This document shows positions 36,057 to 45,566 of a DNA stretch of 64,000 nucleotides, in pieces. The translations under genes were made by a program, and so were the position numbers. Source of the DNA: an uncultured Halomonas sp. (GTDB lineage Bacteria > Pseudomonadota > Gammaproteobacteria > Pseudomonadales > Halomonadaceae); assembly GCF_947500835.1 (NCBI RefSeq), contig NZ_CANMTQ010000004.1:248001-312000 (forward strand). Direction: 5' to 3'. How positions within the stretch are numbered: the first letter of the stretch is position 1; each line of letters opens with the position of its first letter. The notes beneath the pieces were generated by a model, which was given only the letters and a program-made list of their open reading frames with translations, did not search any database and was not told the DNA's origin.

Positions 36057-37466
36057 ATGCAATCGGACATGCAGCATAATTTCTGGGCCTCTACCGTCGC
36101 CGAACGGCCCGAGCCGCGGCCGCGTTTGGAGGCGAACACTCAGGCCGACGTGGCCATCATCGGCGCTGGCTTCACGGGATTGTGGACCGCCTACTATCTG
36201 AAGACGCTCGCGCCCCATCTGGCTATCGTCGTGCTGGAGGCTGAACGCATCGGCCATGGCGCATCCGGGCGCAACGGGGGCTGGGTGGTGGGCAATCTCG
36301 CCGGCCTTGAGCGCTATGTCGGCAAGCTGCCGATGAAACAGCGGCGCGAATGCTGCCAGGTGCTGGCGGACAACGTCGATGAAATCGGCCAGGTGCTGGA
36401 ACGTGAGAGTATCGCCGCCGACTTCAACAAGGGCGGTGCGATCTATGCTGCGGCACGCTATCCGGATCAGATCGCCATTCAGAAAGACTACCTGGCGCAC
36501 CTTCATGCGCTCGGCCACGACGAAGCGAATTGCTCCTGGCTGGATGCCGACCAACTCGCCGAAAAGGCGCGTTTTCGCAACGGCTACGGCGGCATTTATC
36601 ATCGTCAGGTCGCGACGGTAAATCCTGCCAAATTGGTTGCTGGTTTGGCCGAGACGGTCGAACGTCTAGGCGTGACGATTCACGAACACAGCCGGGCAAC
36701 GACGATTAGCGATCACACGATCAACACCCACCATGGCAGTGTTGAAGCCCGCAATATCGTCTGCGCCACCGAGGGCTACGGGGAGCGGTTTCACGATTTC
36801 AAGAAGCATGTCATTCCGGTGCAAAGCCTGGTGATCGCCACAGAACCGCTGACGGACGATGTATGGCAGGAGATCGGCATGGCCGAGCGCCCAGCATTTG
36901 CCGATGCCAGCCGCCTGATCAACTATGGGCACCGCAGCGCCGAGGGACGACTCGTGTTCGGCGCCCGGGGCAGCTACGCCTTTGGCGGCAAATCCAAGCA
37001 TACCCTGGCCATTTCCCCGGAGAATATTCGCCTGCGCCGCGATTTGCTGGCGGATCTGTTCCCCGCACTCGAGGACGTGAGAATAAGCCACGGCTGGGGC
37101 GGCTCCCTGGGGCTATCGCGTAATTTCCGCCCTCATGGGATTCTCGATCGCGAAAGCGGCATCGCCACTGCCGGCGGCTATGCCGGTGAGGGTGTGGCTG
37201 CCGCACACCTGTTCGGCAGAACCCTGGCCGACCTGATCCTCGAACGTGACTCTCGATTGGCAAGCATGCCTTGGGCCTTCGCCAACGCCAGTCACCGCCA
37301 CCTGATCAAACGCTGGGAACCGGAACCGCTGCGCTGGCTCGCCGCACAAGCGGTTACCTATAGCTATGCCGGGGAGGAAGCGCTGATGAGACGTAACAAG
37401 CCGGCACCTCTGATCAAGCCGGTCTTGATGAAAGTGAACGACTTTTTCGCGTCGATTATTGAGTAA
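36057..37466 (+). CDS. Second FAD-dependent amine oxidoreductase
   Basis: The 469-residue protein has the FAD motif VAIIGAGFTGLWTAYYLKTLAP and GHGASGRNGGWVVGNLAGLERY, the same family fold as the oxidase at 33.3 kb but clearly divergent from it, with a longer C-terminus (ANASHRHLIKRWEPEPLRWLAAQ). The ATG at 36057 follows AAGGTGG. It would act on a second amine in the pathway or on the product of deacetylation. Confidence 0.87.
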   Translation: MQSDMQHNFWASTVAERPEPRPRLEANTQADVAIIGAGFTGLWTAYYLKTLAPHLAIVVLEAERIGHGASGRNGGWVVGNLAGLERYVGKLPMKQRRECCQVLADNVDEIGQVLERESIAADFNKGGAIYAAARYPDQIAIQKDYLAHLHALGHDEANCSWLDADQLAEKARFRNGYGGIYHRQVATVNPAKLVAGLAETVERLGVTIHEHSRATTISDHTINTHHGSVEARNIVCATEGYGERFHDFKKHVIPVQSLVIATEPLTDDVWQEIGMAERPAFADASRLINYGHRSAEGRLVFGARGSYAFGGKSKHTLAISPENIRLRRDLLADLFPALEDVRISHGWGGSLGLSRNFRPHGILDRESGIATAGGYAGEGVAAAHLFGRTLADLILERDSRLASMPWAFANASHRHLIKRWEPEPLRWLAAQAVTYSYAGEEALMRRNKPAPLIKPVLMKVNDFFASIIE

Positions 37467-37510
37467 ATAGCTGGCTTAATTGAGAGATTGCTGAACAAAA
37501 AGGAAAGATC

Positions 37511-38551
37511 ATGCTGACATTTCACTCGGAAGATACTAAGAAGCGCCGTGCCAAGACCGAACTCGACGGCGGCAGGCTCGTGACGCCCTACGAATGCCCG
37601 GAACGGGTCGATATCGTTATCGACCGCGTGCGCAAGGTTGGCCTGGGCGAAATTCGCGCGCCCAAGGCGTACGGGCTCGACCCGGTACTAGCGGTTCACG
37701 ACCCTGGCTATATCGAGTTTCTCGAGCATGCCTGGGACGAATGGGTCGCGGCGGGTCATCCCGGCGAACCTATCCCCTTGGCCTGGCCCACCCGGCGCAT
37801 GAATAGCGGCAGGATTCCGGACAATATCGAAGGCAAGATCGGCTACTACGCGCTAACCACGGATACTTCGCTCTGCCCCAATACCTTTGCCGCCGCCCAA
37901 GTCAGCAAGGACATTGCCCTCTCGGCGCTGGAACACGTCATCAGCACCGGCGAGCCCGCCTTTGGTCTGTGCCGCCCGCCGGGGCATCATGCCGCCATCG
38001 ACCAGTACGGCGGCTACTGTTTCTTCAACAACGCCGCCATCGCCGCGCAGCACGCCTTGAACGGTGGCATGCGCAAGGTTGCGATCCTGGATGTCGACTT
38101 CCATCACGGCAACGGCACCCAGGACATCTTCTACGAACGCGACGATGTATTGTTCATTTCCCTGCACGGCGATCCGCGTCAGGAATTCCCCTACTTTCTC
38201 GGCTTTGCGGATGAGACCGGACGCGGCAAGGGCGAAGGCTTCAATGCCAACTATCCGCTTGCCAGCGGCACCGACTATGCCACCTGGGCGAGCGCACTGG
38301 ATGACGCCATTGCCCGCATGAAAGACTACCAGCCGGAACTGCTGATCGTTTCGCTTGGTGTCGATACCTTCGAGAACGATCCAATCAGCTCCTTCAAATT
38401 GAAAAGCGATGACTATCTCGACTGCGGACGGCGGTTGAAAGCGCTAGGGCTTCCTACCCTTTTCCTGCTTGAAGGCGGCTATGCGGTGAAAGAGATCGGC
38501 ATCAATGTCGTGAATGTATTGACCGGCTTCGAGGGTGTCCAAAAACGCTGA
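37511..38551 (+). CDS. aphA: Acetylpolyamine amidohydrolase (histone deacetylase family)
   Basis: The 346-residue protein is a zinc deacetylase of the HDAC superfamily. Catalytic and metal residues are in place: RPPGHHA with the His pair, DVDFHHGNGTQDIFYER with the zinc Asp and His, and SLGVDTFENDP with the second Asp. The start FHSEDTKKRRAKTELDGGRLV and overall length match acetylpolyamine amidohydrolases such as that of Mycoplana ramosa. It would free putrescine, spermidine or cadaverine from their acetyl forms for the oxidases encoded upstream. A hairpin follows. Confidence 0.92.
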   Translation: MLTFHSEDTKKRRAKTELDGGRLVTPYECPERVDIVIDRVRKVGLGEIRAPKAYGLDPVLAVHDPGYIEFLEHAWDEWVAAGHPGEPIPLAWPTRRMNSGRIPDNIEGKIGYYALTTDTSLCPNTFAAAQVSKDIALSALEHVISTGEPAFGLCRPPGHHAAIDQYGGYCFFNNAAIAAQHALNGGMRKVAILDVDFHHGNGTQDIFYERDDVLFISLHGDPRQEFPYFLGFADETGRGKGEGFNANYPLASGTDYATWASALDDAIARMKDYQPELLIVSLGVDTFENDPISSFKLKSDDYLDCGRRLKALGLPTLFLLEGGYAVKEIGINVVNVLTGFEGVQKR

Positions 38552-38563
38552 TCACAGAGCAAA

Positions 38564-38582
38564 ACGGCCTCAATGAGGCCGT
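38564..38582. terminator. Bidirectional terminator between aphA and yjdM
   Basis: ACGGCCTC, loop AAT, GAGGCCGT form an eight-base stem. On the minus strand it is followed by TTTTGC, on the plus strand by GTTCGTTCG, so it terminates yjdM better than aphA. Confidence 0.75.
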
Positions 38583-38604
38583 GTTCGTTCGTTCCGTTGA
38601 GTCA

Positions 38605-38946
38605 TCACACCTTCTTCACAAACTCCGACTTGAGCTTCATCGCCCCCACTCCGTCGATCTTGCAGTCGATATCGTGATCGCCGTCGATGAGACGAATGTT
38701 CTTCACTTTGGTGCCGACCTTGATCACCGATGAAGAGCCCTTGATCTTGAGATCCTTGGTCACGCTGACGGTGTCGCCGTCCTGCAGCGGGTTGCCGTTG
38801 GCATCGGTAATGACACGGCCCTCCTCGATGCCTTCATCCACTGCATCCGCTGCCCACTCATGAGCACACTCAGGGCATACCAGCATGGTCATGTCTTCAT
38901 AGGTGTACTGGGAACCGCACTGGGGGCAAGGGGGTAACTGACTCAT
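38605..38946 (-). CDS. yjdM: YjdM/PhnA-family zinc-ribbon protein
   Basis: The 113-residue protein has an N-terminal zinc ribbon ([13 protein letters not shown] and [10 protein letters not shown]) and the family core [34 protein letters not shown]. It was once linked to alkylphosphonate use; homologues are widespread and the role is unsettled. The start at 38946 is chosen because the family begins right at the ribbon. It converges with aphA. Confidence 0.9.
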   Translation of the reverse strand: MSQLPPCPQCGSQYTYEDMTMLVCPECAHEWAADAVDEGIEEGRVITDANGNPLQDGDTVSVTKDLKIKGSSSVIKVGTKVKNIRLIDGDHDIDCKIDGVGAMKLKSEFVKKV

Positions 38947-39036
38947 GCAATCTCTGCCGTGTGATGAAAACGCAGAGTGTACCCACCCAGTGCAGAACTG
39001 CCCAGCCGACGACAAAGGCAAAGCGTTCAAATCGCG

Positions 39037-41025
39037 CTAATAATCCGCCGCCCAGCTCCCCCGCCCCAGCTCGATGACTCGCGTCACATCCTCCTCCGGC
39101 ACCGCATCCGGGTCACCGAATTCCAGCGGATCGTAATGAAACACGAACAGCCGTGACGCGAATTCCGCAAAAGGCAGCGAAGCTTCACCGTGGCGCTCGG
39201 CGTTGCCCTGGGTGGCACAGACGATGCCCTGGCCCCAGTCCTGTCCGCTGTCATTGTTGGGATTGAAGAAGTAGACCCGCATTTCGTTGCTGGCATCCAG
39301 CGCCACTCGCAGCAGGGTAATGGCGTGTCGGCCTACCAGGCGTGCCGCGCTGTCCGTGACCACGATGCCGGCGGGCTGGGGATGAATCAGCGGCATGTTG
39401 CCGTTGTAGAAAGGGTGATAGCAGGCGTAGAAATGACGGACGAACCCCTCGTAGTCCTCGATCGCCCCGGTGTGTATGTTCGCGATCACACGAAAGCCCT
39501 GCCCCACCCACCAGCCGTAGAACTCCGGGTTGATCCAGCGATGCAGGTCGTCGTCCCGCTCGCCGCACAAGCGCCCCATTTCCATGTAGAGACGATCGAG
39601 ATGCGGTATCAGCACCACGGACACCGCATCCACGTCCAGGGGGGGCTCCTTGGCAAGACCGGCTTCAAGATCCCTGGAAGAAATGCGCTCTCCCTCGAAG
39701 CGACTCAGCACCTCATCGTCCCGCGCCGCCCAGGCCACCAGCTGCAAAAGATAGTCCCCGGCATTGTCCGCCCACATGGAAAGACCGATCACCGACTGAC
39801 AGGTCGGATTATTTCCCTGCCCTACGCCCAAAGGCTGGCCCAGCAGGCTCAACACGCCGGCGAGCAGGAATACCCGTGGTTCATGAGACTTGCCAAAGAC
39901 ACGACTCAGCGTCTGAGCAGTATCGCTGGAAAGCGTGAGGCGGATCTGTCGCCAGAGACCGGAGGCGATAGGTGCTGAAAAAAGCGCCCCGCGCTCGAGC
40001 AGCAAGGACAACCCATAAACCGCCTGACAGGTTTCAGGGAACAACGTCTCATCGATCAGCGCATACACCAATTGTTGGTAGCAAAGCAGGGTCTCACAGC
40101 CGGTACTGCTCAGCCCCAGCGCTATCAGCAACAGGTCGTCCCGATAGCCCCGCAGATAGCGAAGGAGCACGGGATGATACGGCGATACCAGGCCCGTATC
40201 CTGCATTGCCCGGGCAAATCCGGTGGCTTCTTCTAAAAGCGCGTTCTCATCCATCATCGCCAGGCGCTGCGCGTAGACATCCAGTCCGGGATCTTCGCGA
40301 CAACCCGGCGTCGGGCCGAACAGCGCACGCACCAGGCGCGCCGCGCCAGCCGTTCCTACCGTATCGATCTCGGGGTCGTAAAGGCATTTGGCGATCTGAC
40401 TGATCATCTGCTTGATGCTGTCCGTCTGCAGCGGACGCTGAGCCAGCAGACGCTGAATCTCGTCGACCAGGCTCTCGAGAATGCTCTCGTAGCCAAGGTG
40501 CGCAAGCAGATATTGATACAGCGCCTGCACGATCTGCCCCAAGGCCTCGGGACGCTCCCGATCCGCCTCGCTCATGGGCCCCGCGAGAAGATCCAGGTTC
40601 AGCGCCATGACCTGGGTCAGGAAATTGCGCGCCTGCTCCGCGGAAATACCGGGATGAAAATAATCACCCGTGGTCACGGCCAGCAGGCGAATCTCGCTGA
40701 GCGCCTCGATGATGGTGACATCCGCTTTCCCTTCTCGCAGGGAGCGCACTGCCAGGGCAGGCTGCAAGATGGCGGGACGCCCCCAGTCCCTGCCGGTGAA
40801 GACACCTGCTGTCTCTATCGCCGCCACCCGTTCATACAGTGCATCGAGTCCATCCGGAAACGCCATCACGGTTCTGGCTGATGTCAGCACTTCATCAATG
40901 GGCGCTTTTGAGTCAATTTGCCGGCGCTGCGCCAACTGCGCCAGCGTGGCGTCAAAAGCAGCAATCGATGAATCCAGCGTTCCATTGGTAGCGTCAAAAC
41001 TCATAGCGAACTCCCTATCTGCCAT
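39037..41025 (-). CDS. Large unrecognised protein with papain-like Cys-His-Asn arrangement
   Basis: The 662-residue protein is cytoplasmic by appearance, largely helical in its first 400 residues, without signal or membrane segments. I recognise no named family. In the C-terminal third Gln403, Cys409 (GNNPTCQSVIGLSMW), His567 (VGRHAITLLRV) and Asn588 (YFFNPNNDSGQDWGQG) come in the order and near-spacing of papain-like peptidases, with the oxyanion Gln exactly six residues before the Cys. A cysteine peptidase or transferase is therefore likely but unproven. ATG at 41025 or seven codons later. No obvious partner gene; yjdM follows on the same strand. Confidence 0.6.
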   Translation of the reverse strand: MADREFAMSFDATNGTLDSSIAAFDATLAQLAQRRQIDSKAPIDEVLTSARTVMAFPDGLDALYERVAAIETAGVFTGRDWGRPAILQPALAVRSLREGKADVTIIEALSEIRLLAVTTGDYFHPGISAEQARNFLTQVMALNLDLLAGPMSEADRERPEALGQIVQALYQYLLAHLGYESILESLVDEIQRLLAQRPLQTDSIKQMISQIAKCLYDPEIDTVGTAGAARLVRALFGPTPGCREDPGLDVYAQRLAMMDENALLEEATGFARAMQDTGLVSPYHPVLLRYLRGYRDDLLLIALGLSSTGCETLLCYQQLVYALIDETLFPETCQAVYGLSLLLERGALFSAPIASGLWRQIRLTLSSDTAQTLSRVFGKSHEPRVFLLAGVLSLLGQPLGVGQGNNPTCQSVIGLSMWADNAGDYLLQLVAWAARDDEVLSRFEGERISSRDLEAGLAKEPPLDVDAVSVVLIPHLDRLYMEMGRLCGERDDDLHRWINPEFYGWWVGQGFRVIANIHTGAIEDYEGFVRHFYACYHPFYNGNMPLIHPQPAGIVVTDSAARLVGRHAITLLRVALDASNEMRVYFFNPNNDSGQDWGQGIVCATQGNAERHGEASLPFAEFASRLFVFHYDPLEFGDPDAVPEEDVTRVIELGRGSWAADY

Positions 41026-41124
41026 GGCGAATATAACCTATGTAATGTGCGTTGACGCACGGAAGCATGGCCCCGGCGTGTGGCACTTTGGCAGCAAGCT
41101 TGCGCCACATTATTGCGTCAATCC

Positions 41125-42161
41125 ATGAAAACAATCGTTAGGGACATTCCGTTTATGGCAATGCTCGCAGCGGACAATAGCCCAATCCATGCTAGCGTCG
41201 CTCAGGAGTGGCGAGATATTAGCGATGCGCTGTCACCGATCATCGGCTATGGCGGCGTCGAGGCGCTTTATCGACAGAGTCTGGCGCAGGTTCGTACCGA
41301 ACATACCTGGCTTGCAGAAAACATCGAAACGCCCCCTGGCCTCGAGAAGCTCGAGGCGCTACAAAAAGCACTCGCCAACCGAACTGGCATCCATGCGATG
41401 TCCTTCAACGAGACACTGGTGCGCACTTTTTACGATCTCACGGCCGATCTGATGGGCGACTCTTTTGTTCAGCAACTAACACGATCGACCCGGGCGCTGC
41501 CCTATGCAAAGCCTGAGCTGAATGATGCCAGTCAGACGACCCACATGGCGCTTCTTTGCCAGGCCAACGAACGCCTGCTGCTCGCGGCCCTACGCGCGGA
41601 GAAGATCGCCAAGGTAGCGATCGACAACTGCAACGATCTGGTGCGTATCAGCCAGTACGACGAGCTGACTGGCACACCCAAGCGCACGCTCTTGCTCGAT
41701 CGCCTGGAAAGATCCATTAGCTTGGCGCATCGTCAGAACACCAAGGTGGCGGTGCTGTTTCTCGACCTTGATCACTTCAAGCAGATCAACGATACCCTAG
41801 GGCATAGCGTCGGTGATGAAGTACTGCAACTGACCGCTCGATGCCTCGACTCAGCGACTCGGGATTCCGACAGTATCTGCCGCTATGGGGGGACGAATTT
41901 GTAATACTGCTTTCCCAGGTAACTGAAGTCTCGGACGCTAAAAGAATGGCAGAGAAGATACTGGCGACTCTGTGCACACCCTACTGGGTAAGCAATCAAC
42001 GGATCGATCTATCCGCAAGCCTTGGTATCGCTATTTATCCCGGGGATGGTAAAGATACGACGACCCTGATCAATCACGCCGATGCGGCCATGTACCGTGC
42101 CAAACGCCTGGGTGGTGGCCGCGCCGAGATACATGATCAAATTCTCGATAGCGGGTTGTAA
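41125..42161 (+). pseudogene. Diguanylate cyclase, frameshifted inside the GGDEF motif
   Basis: An N-terminal helical domain of about 170 residues is followed by a GGDEF domain (QYDELTGTPKRTLLLDRLERSI, FLDLDHFKQINDTLGHSVGDE). At 41887-41892 a run of six G breaks the frame: the text reads YGG-TNL-stop at 41904. One more G gives YGGDEFVILLSQ and runs to 42161, with SLGIAIYPGDG and ADAAMYRAKRLGGGRAEI. The enzyme would make cyclic di-GMP. Loss by mutation, a phase-variable tract and a sequencing error in the homopolymer are all possible. Confidence 0.85.
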
Positions 42162-42194
42162 ACTATTCCACATAACATTAGGAATATAGGACTA

Positions 42195-42908
42195 CTATGC
42201 TTTTGTGAGTAGGCGCGCATTGTCCTTGATCGATGCGTCGTAACATGAGCAGGCGGCCGCTTCGAGTCCAAACCGATCAAGAATTTTAATCTCGCCACGA
42301 CTGTAATTGATCAACTGCTCTAACTGCAGTTCACTTGCGGCAACCGTGACACTGCTTCTTCGCACCCCAAGCATACCCGCAAGATATTCCTGCGTGAGAT
42401 TGAAATGGTTGGCATAAGCACGGTCATGGGTCATCAATAGCCAGCGTGCCAGCCGCGGTTTGACTTCATGGAAATGCGTGCAAGCACCATTGAGCGCCAG
42501 GTGCGACAGAGATATGTATAGATAGCGGTTGAGTATCTGCTGCAATTGAGGGCTCTGATTCAATTCATGGCGTAGCTGCGGGGCGGTTATACGAGATGCA
42601 ATACCGGTACCTTGAACGACAGCGCGCATGGGTGTGGCGGCAATTCCGAGCGCCACGGCCACACCGAACATACCTTCATTGCCAACCAGGCCTGTTTCCA
42701 ATGGCTTGTACCCCTCCAGGGTCGTCAGCAACGAGATGAAGCCGGTAATGGGAAAATACGCATGCTGCAGGGGCTGATGAGACTCGCAGAGGATATCGCC
42801 AAACACCAGTTCCACAGGCTCACAATGATCTAGAATTCGATCACGATGTTTGTGCGGCAGGCCTTGGATCAAGCCATTGATCGCGGGGATAGAATTTGCT
42901 GCTGACAT
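42195..42908 (-). CDS. Crp/Fnr-family regulator
   Basis: The 237-residue protein has an N-terminal cyclic-nucleotide-binding fold (VELVFGDILCESHQPLQHAYFPITGFISLL, GNEGMFGVAVALG) and a C-terminal helix-turn-helix (TQEYLAGMLGVRRSSVTVAASEL). No Fnr-type cysteine cluster is seen. The start at 42908 (MSAANSIPAING) fits family length; an upstream in-frame start at 43058 would overlap the next gene. It is a paralogue of the gene at 43030-43773, same strand. Confidence 0.88.
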   Translation of the reverse strand: MSAANSIPAINGLIQGLPHKHRDRILDHCEPVELVFGDILCESHQPLQHAYFPITGFISLLTTLEGYKPLETGLVGNEGMFGVAVALGIAATPMRAVVQGTGIASRITAPQLRHELNQSPQLQQILNRYLYISLSHLALNGACTHFHEVKPRLARWLLMTHDRAYANHFNLTQEYLAGMLGVRRSSVTVAASELQLEQLINYSRGEIKILDRFGLEAAACSCYDASIKDNARLLTKA

Positions 42909-43029
42909 GCTATTGTCCTGCGGCACCGAAAAGCCAAGGGTTGGCCGAGAGGAGGTACCAGGCAATCTCGATAATGCGATCAAACGTCGGCTAGAGAGGC
43001 TTGAGCTTACTGATCCCAGAAAAAATGCA

Positions 43030-43773
43030 TCAATCAACCGGTTGGATGGACTGATCATAGAAAGGTAGCAGCCGGTCCGATTCTGCTTTGACTACAGCGT
43101 AACACTCGCAGCTGAGCTGATCGAGCGCGGGCCGATCCAATACCGTAATATGCCCCCGGCGATATTCGATTACTCCTAGTTTGTGCAATCTTCCTGCTGC
43201 TTCGGTAACCCCTTCCCGGCGCACCCCCAGCATATTGGCAATCAATTCCTGAGTCATGACCAGATGATTGCTGGGTAGACGATCCAAGGACAGCAGCAGC
43301 CACCGGCATAGCTGCTGATTGATCGAATGATGACGGTTGCATACCGCTGTCTGGGCCATTTGCGTGATTAGCGACTGCGTGTAGCGCAGCATTAGATTAA
43401 GTAGCGCACCGTGGCGATTGAACTCATCTTTCAAGCGCTGTTGCTGTAATCGATAAGCATGACCGCTGCTTTGTACGATCGCCCGACTGGTGGTGCTCTC
43501 GCCGCCCATGAACACGGCGACCCCAACAAGACCTTCATTACCCACTACGGAAATTTCCGCGGATGCGCCGCTCTCCATCACGTAGAGTAGTGAAACGATG
43601 CAATCGATCGGGAAATAGACATGGCTCATCTCGTCCCCGGATTCATACAAAATCTTTCCCAGCGCCATTGGAACCAGCTCGAGATTAGGAAACAAGCGTC
43701 CCTGCACGTCCATGGGTAAGGACGCAAGAATGTGATTGCGCTGTGGAATGGGACCTACATCCATGTACACCAC
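43030..43773 (-). CDS. Crp/Fnr-family regulator
   Basis: The 247-residue protein has the same layout as its downstream neighbour: FPNLELVPMALGKILYESGDEMSHVYFPIDCIVSLL, GNEGLVGVAVFMGG and the helix-turn-helix TQELIANMLGVRREGVTEAAGRLHKLG. Effector unknown, no iron-sulphur cysteines. It may start three codons in. The tandem pair sits between a cyclase gene and a stress gene group, so a link to cyclic nucleotides or stress is possible. Confidence 0.88.
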   Translation of the reverse strand: MVYMDVGPIPQRNHILASLPMDVQGRLFPNLELVPMALGKILYESGDEMSHVYFPIDCIVSLLYVMESGASAEISVVGNEGLVGVAVFMGGESTTSRAIVQSSGHAYRLQQQRLKDEFNRHGALLNLMLRYTQSLITQMAQTAVCNRHHSINQQLCRWLLLSLDRLPSNHLVMTQELIANMLGVRREGVTEAAGRLHKLGVIEYRRGHITVLDRPALDQLSCECYAVVKAESDRLLPFYDQSIQPVD

Positions 43774-43938
43774 CGCTTCATAACGTTTCTAGTGAGAAAT
43801 AAGTATAGAACAAATCTCCTGATGGTCAGTGCGGTAGCGTACATAGACTTCGTGTCATAACTTAAAGGCCGCGATCTATGACGAGTTGTAGCCTTTTTAA
43901 CTAACCTAATGCATTAACTAAATCAGCTAACATAAGAT

Positions 43939-44520
43939 TTATTTATTAGAAGTGGACTTGGTGTCTTTAGCACTCTTATCCGCTTCCTTTTCGCCTTCTT
44001 TCAATGATTCTTGCACTTTTTGCTGACTACGCTCCATGTTCTTCTCGGTGGCTTCTTGCCCACGCTCCATGTTCTTCTCAGTTGCCTCCTTTCCACGTTC
44101 CATATTTTTCTCGGTAGCCTCTTGCATGCGCTCCATGTTCTTCTCGGTAGCCTCTTGACCACGCTGCATAGCGTCCTGGGTCAGTTCTTGGCTCTGCTGC
44201 ATGAACTCTTGATTGATAGAGCTAACCTTTTCCATATCAGATCTCATCTGCTCGGCGATTTCCCTGGCGGCTGCCTGTTGCTCTTCCATGTAGCTACGCA
44301 GCTCTTCAGAATTCTTTATTTCAAGAGCGGAGCGCATTTGCTTGAAACCAAGCTCTGAGTAGGCGTCGAGCGCTTCATGCTGAACGCTGGCTAACTTCTG
44401 AGTGTAGTCGAGCATCTTACTGGCAATGGACCGAGCCGGGCCGGCGAAGGCAGAGTCAAACTGCTGCTGGGCCTGGTCGACATTCTCTTGGGTATTCCCT
44501 TTCTTGCTGCTGTTAGCCAT
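43939..44520 (-). CDS. Phasin-family protein with 11-residue repeats
   Basis: The 193-residue protein has a phasin-type helical core (FAGPARSIASKMLDYTQKLASVQHEALDAYSELGFKQMRSALE). Phasins coat polyhydroxyalkanoate granules. Between the core and a Lys-rich C-terminus lie four near-perfect repeats of EATEKNMERxx. The 11-residue period and hydrophilic make-up resemble group 3 LEA desiccation proteins more than ordinary phasins. The start at 44520 follows AGGAG; an upstream frame to 44718 is not used because it would run into the next gene. Confidence 0.85.
   Translation of the reverse strand: MANSSKKGNTQENVDQAQQQFDSAFAGPARSIASKMLDYTQKLASVQHEALDAYSELGFKQMRSALEIKNSEELRSYMEEQQAAAREIAEQMRSDMEKVSSINQEFMQQSQELTQDAMQRGQEATEKNMERMQEATEKNMERGKEATEKNMERGQEATEKNMERSQQKVQESLKEGEKEADKSAKDTKSTSNK
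44034..44165 (-). repeat. 33-bp tandem repeat within the phasin gene
   Basis: About four units encode EATEKNMER plus two variable residues (MQ, GK, GQ, SQ). The units differ at synonymous sites, so the array is not brand-new. Being a multiple of three, copy changes keep the frame. Confidence 0.85.
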
Positions 44521-44635
44521 ACAATTCTCCTTTTGAATGGGCTGGCGGATACGCGACCCTGACCTCAATAAATAAGGCTGCTTATATTGCAACTGATTAT
44601 TATTTAAGTAGGCGCGTTCCGCCGGTTTACACCTC

Positions 44636-45520
44636 TTAGGTGCGTTTTTTGCCTTTCTTGTCGGTATCGGACACATGCGAAGAACGGGTCTTGTCGTTTT
44701 CTGCGACGTGCTCAACATTCACATCGGTACGACGGAGATCTTCCTCGATGGTTTCCGTCCGGTTCGAGCCTTCTCTGCTCACGACGACCTCTTCGACGAC
44801 TCGAGCCTCCTTATTGACCACGGCTTCTTCTCGGGTATCGCGTTCTTCCAGATTCACTTCACCGAAGGCCATATCTTCTTTCGTCGCCTTACGATCGACT
44901 GGGCGACTGGAAACATCCGTATGTTCCTCATGCAGACTCACGTCTTCTTTGACGGACTCATCATAATTGCGCGAGGTCACGTTGACGCCACCCTGGGTCG
45001 TTTCGCGCTTGCCGATCTCAAGCTCTTCCTCGACGACCGGAACGACCGTTTCATTATTTTGCTGATCAGAGGCATGCGAGCCCGTAGCGCCTAATGCACC
45101 AGCAGTGGAGCGATCACCAAGGGTACGTTCGGAGTCATGCAAGCCGCTGGATTTACCGAGATCGTCCGCGCTGCGTCTATCGACACCGGTTGGCTCAAAA
45201 TGCTTGATGATATCTTGAGCGCGTTCGGCTTCGGCCTCATCATCTACATCGACTCTGATGGCGTCCTTGTTCTGATCGTGCTGGTCGTCGGCTTTGGAAG
45301 AATTTTTGTCGTCGTCCCCCATGCCGAACATCTCGCTAATTTTCTGGCCCAAAGATTTGTCTTCTTTGGACTTATCTGTTGACGACGAATCAGTGTGAGT
45401 ATCCGCTAAAGACATCAAGCGTGTGTCGTTGCGGGAAAAACCGGCATCAAGCAATGCTTCAAGCGCTTCTTCTGCACGGTTTTGTGTTTTAAATGCTGCG
45501 ATAATCGATTGTTTCATCAT
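44636..45520 (-). CDS. DUF2382 stress protein with YsnF/GsiB-type N-terminal domain
   Basis: The 294-residue protein has an N-terminal general-stress-type segment (IIAAFKTQNRAEEALEALLDAGFSRNDTRL), a long acidic low-complexity middle, and a C-terminal DUF2382 domain (TVVPVVEEELEIGKRETTQGGVNVTSRN, VNLEERDTREEAVVNKEARVVEEVVV). It is very hydrophilic and highly charged. Related proteins occur with stress and desiccation functions in soil and halophilic bacteria; no enzyme activity is known. It shares DUF2382 with the next gene. Confidence 0.85.
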   Translation of the reverse strand: MMKQSIIAAFKTQNRAEEALEALLDAGFSRNDTRLMSLADTHTDSSSTDKSKEDKSLGQKISEMFGMGDDDKNSSKADDQHDQNKDAIRVDVDDEAEAERAQDIIKHFEPTGVDRRSADDLGKSSGLHDSERTLGDRSTAGALGATGSHASDQQNNETVVPVVEEELEIGKRETTQGGVNVTSRNYDESVKEDVSLHEEHTDVSSRPVDRKATKEDMAFGEVNLEERDTREEAVVNKEARVVEEVVVSREGSNRTETIEEDLRRTDVNVEHVAENDKTRSSHVSDTDKKGKKRT

Positions 45521-45566
45521 AATTTCCTATGTGGTTTGAGCCTGAAAGCGGGATCGCTATCAGGGA

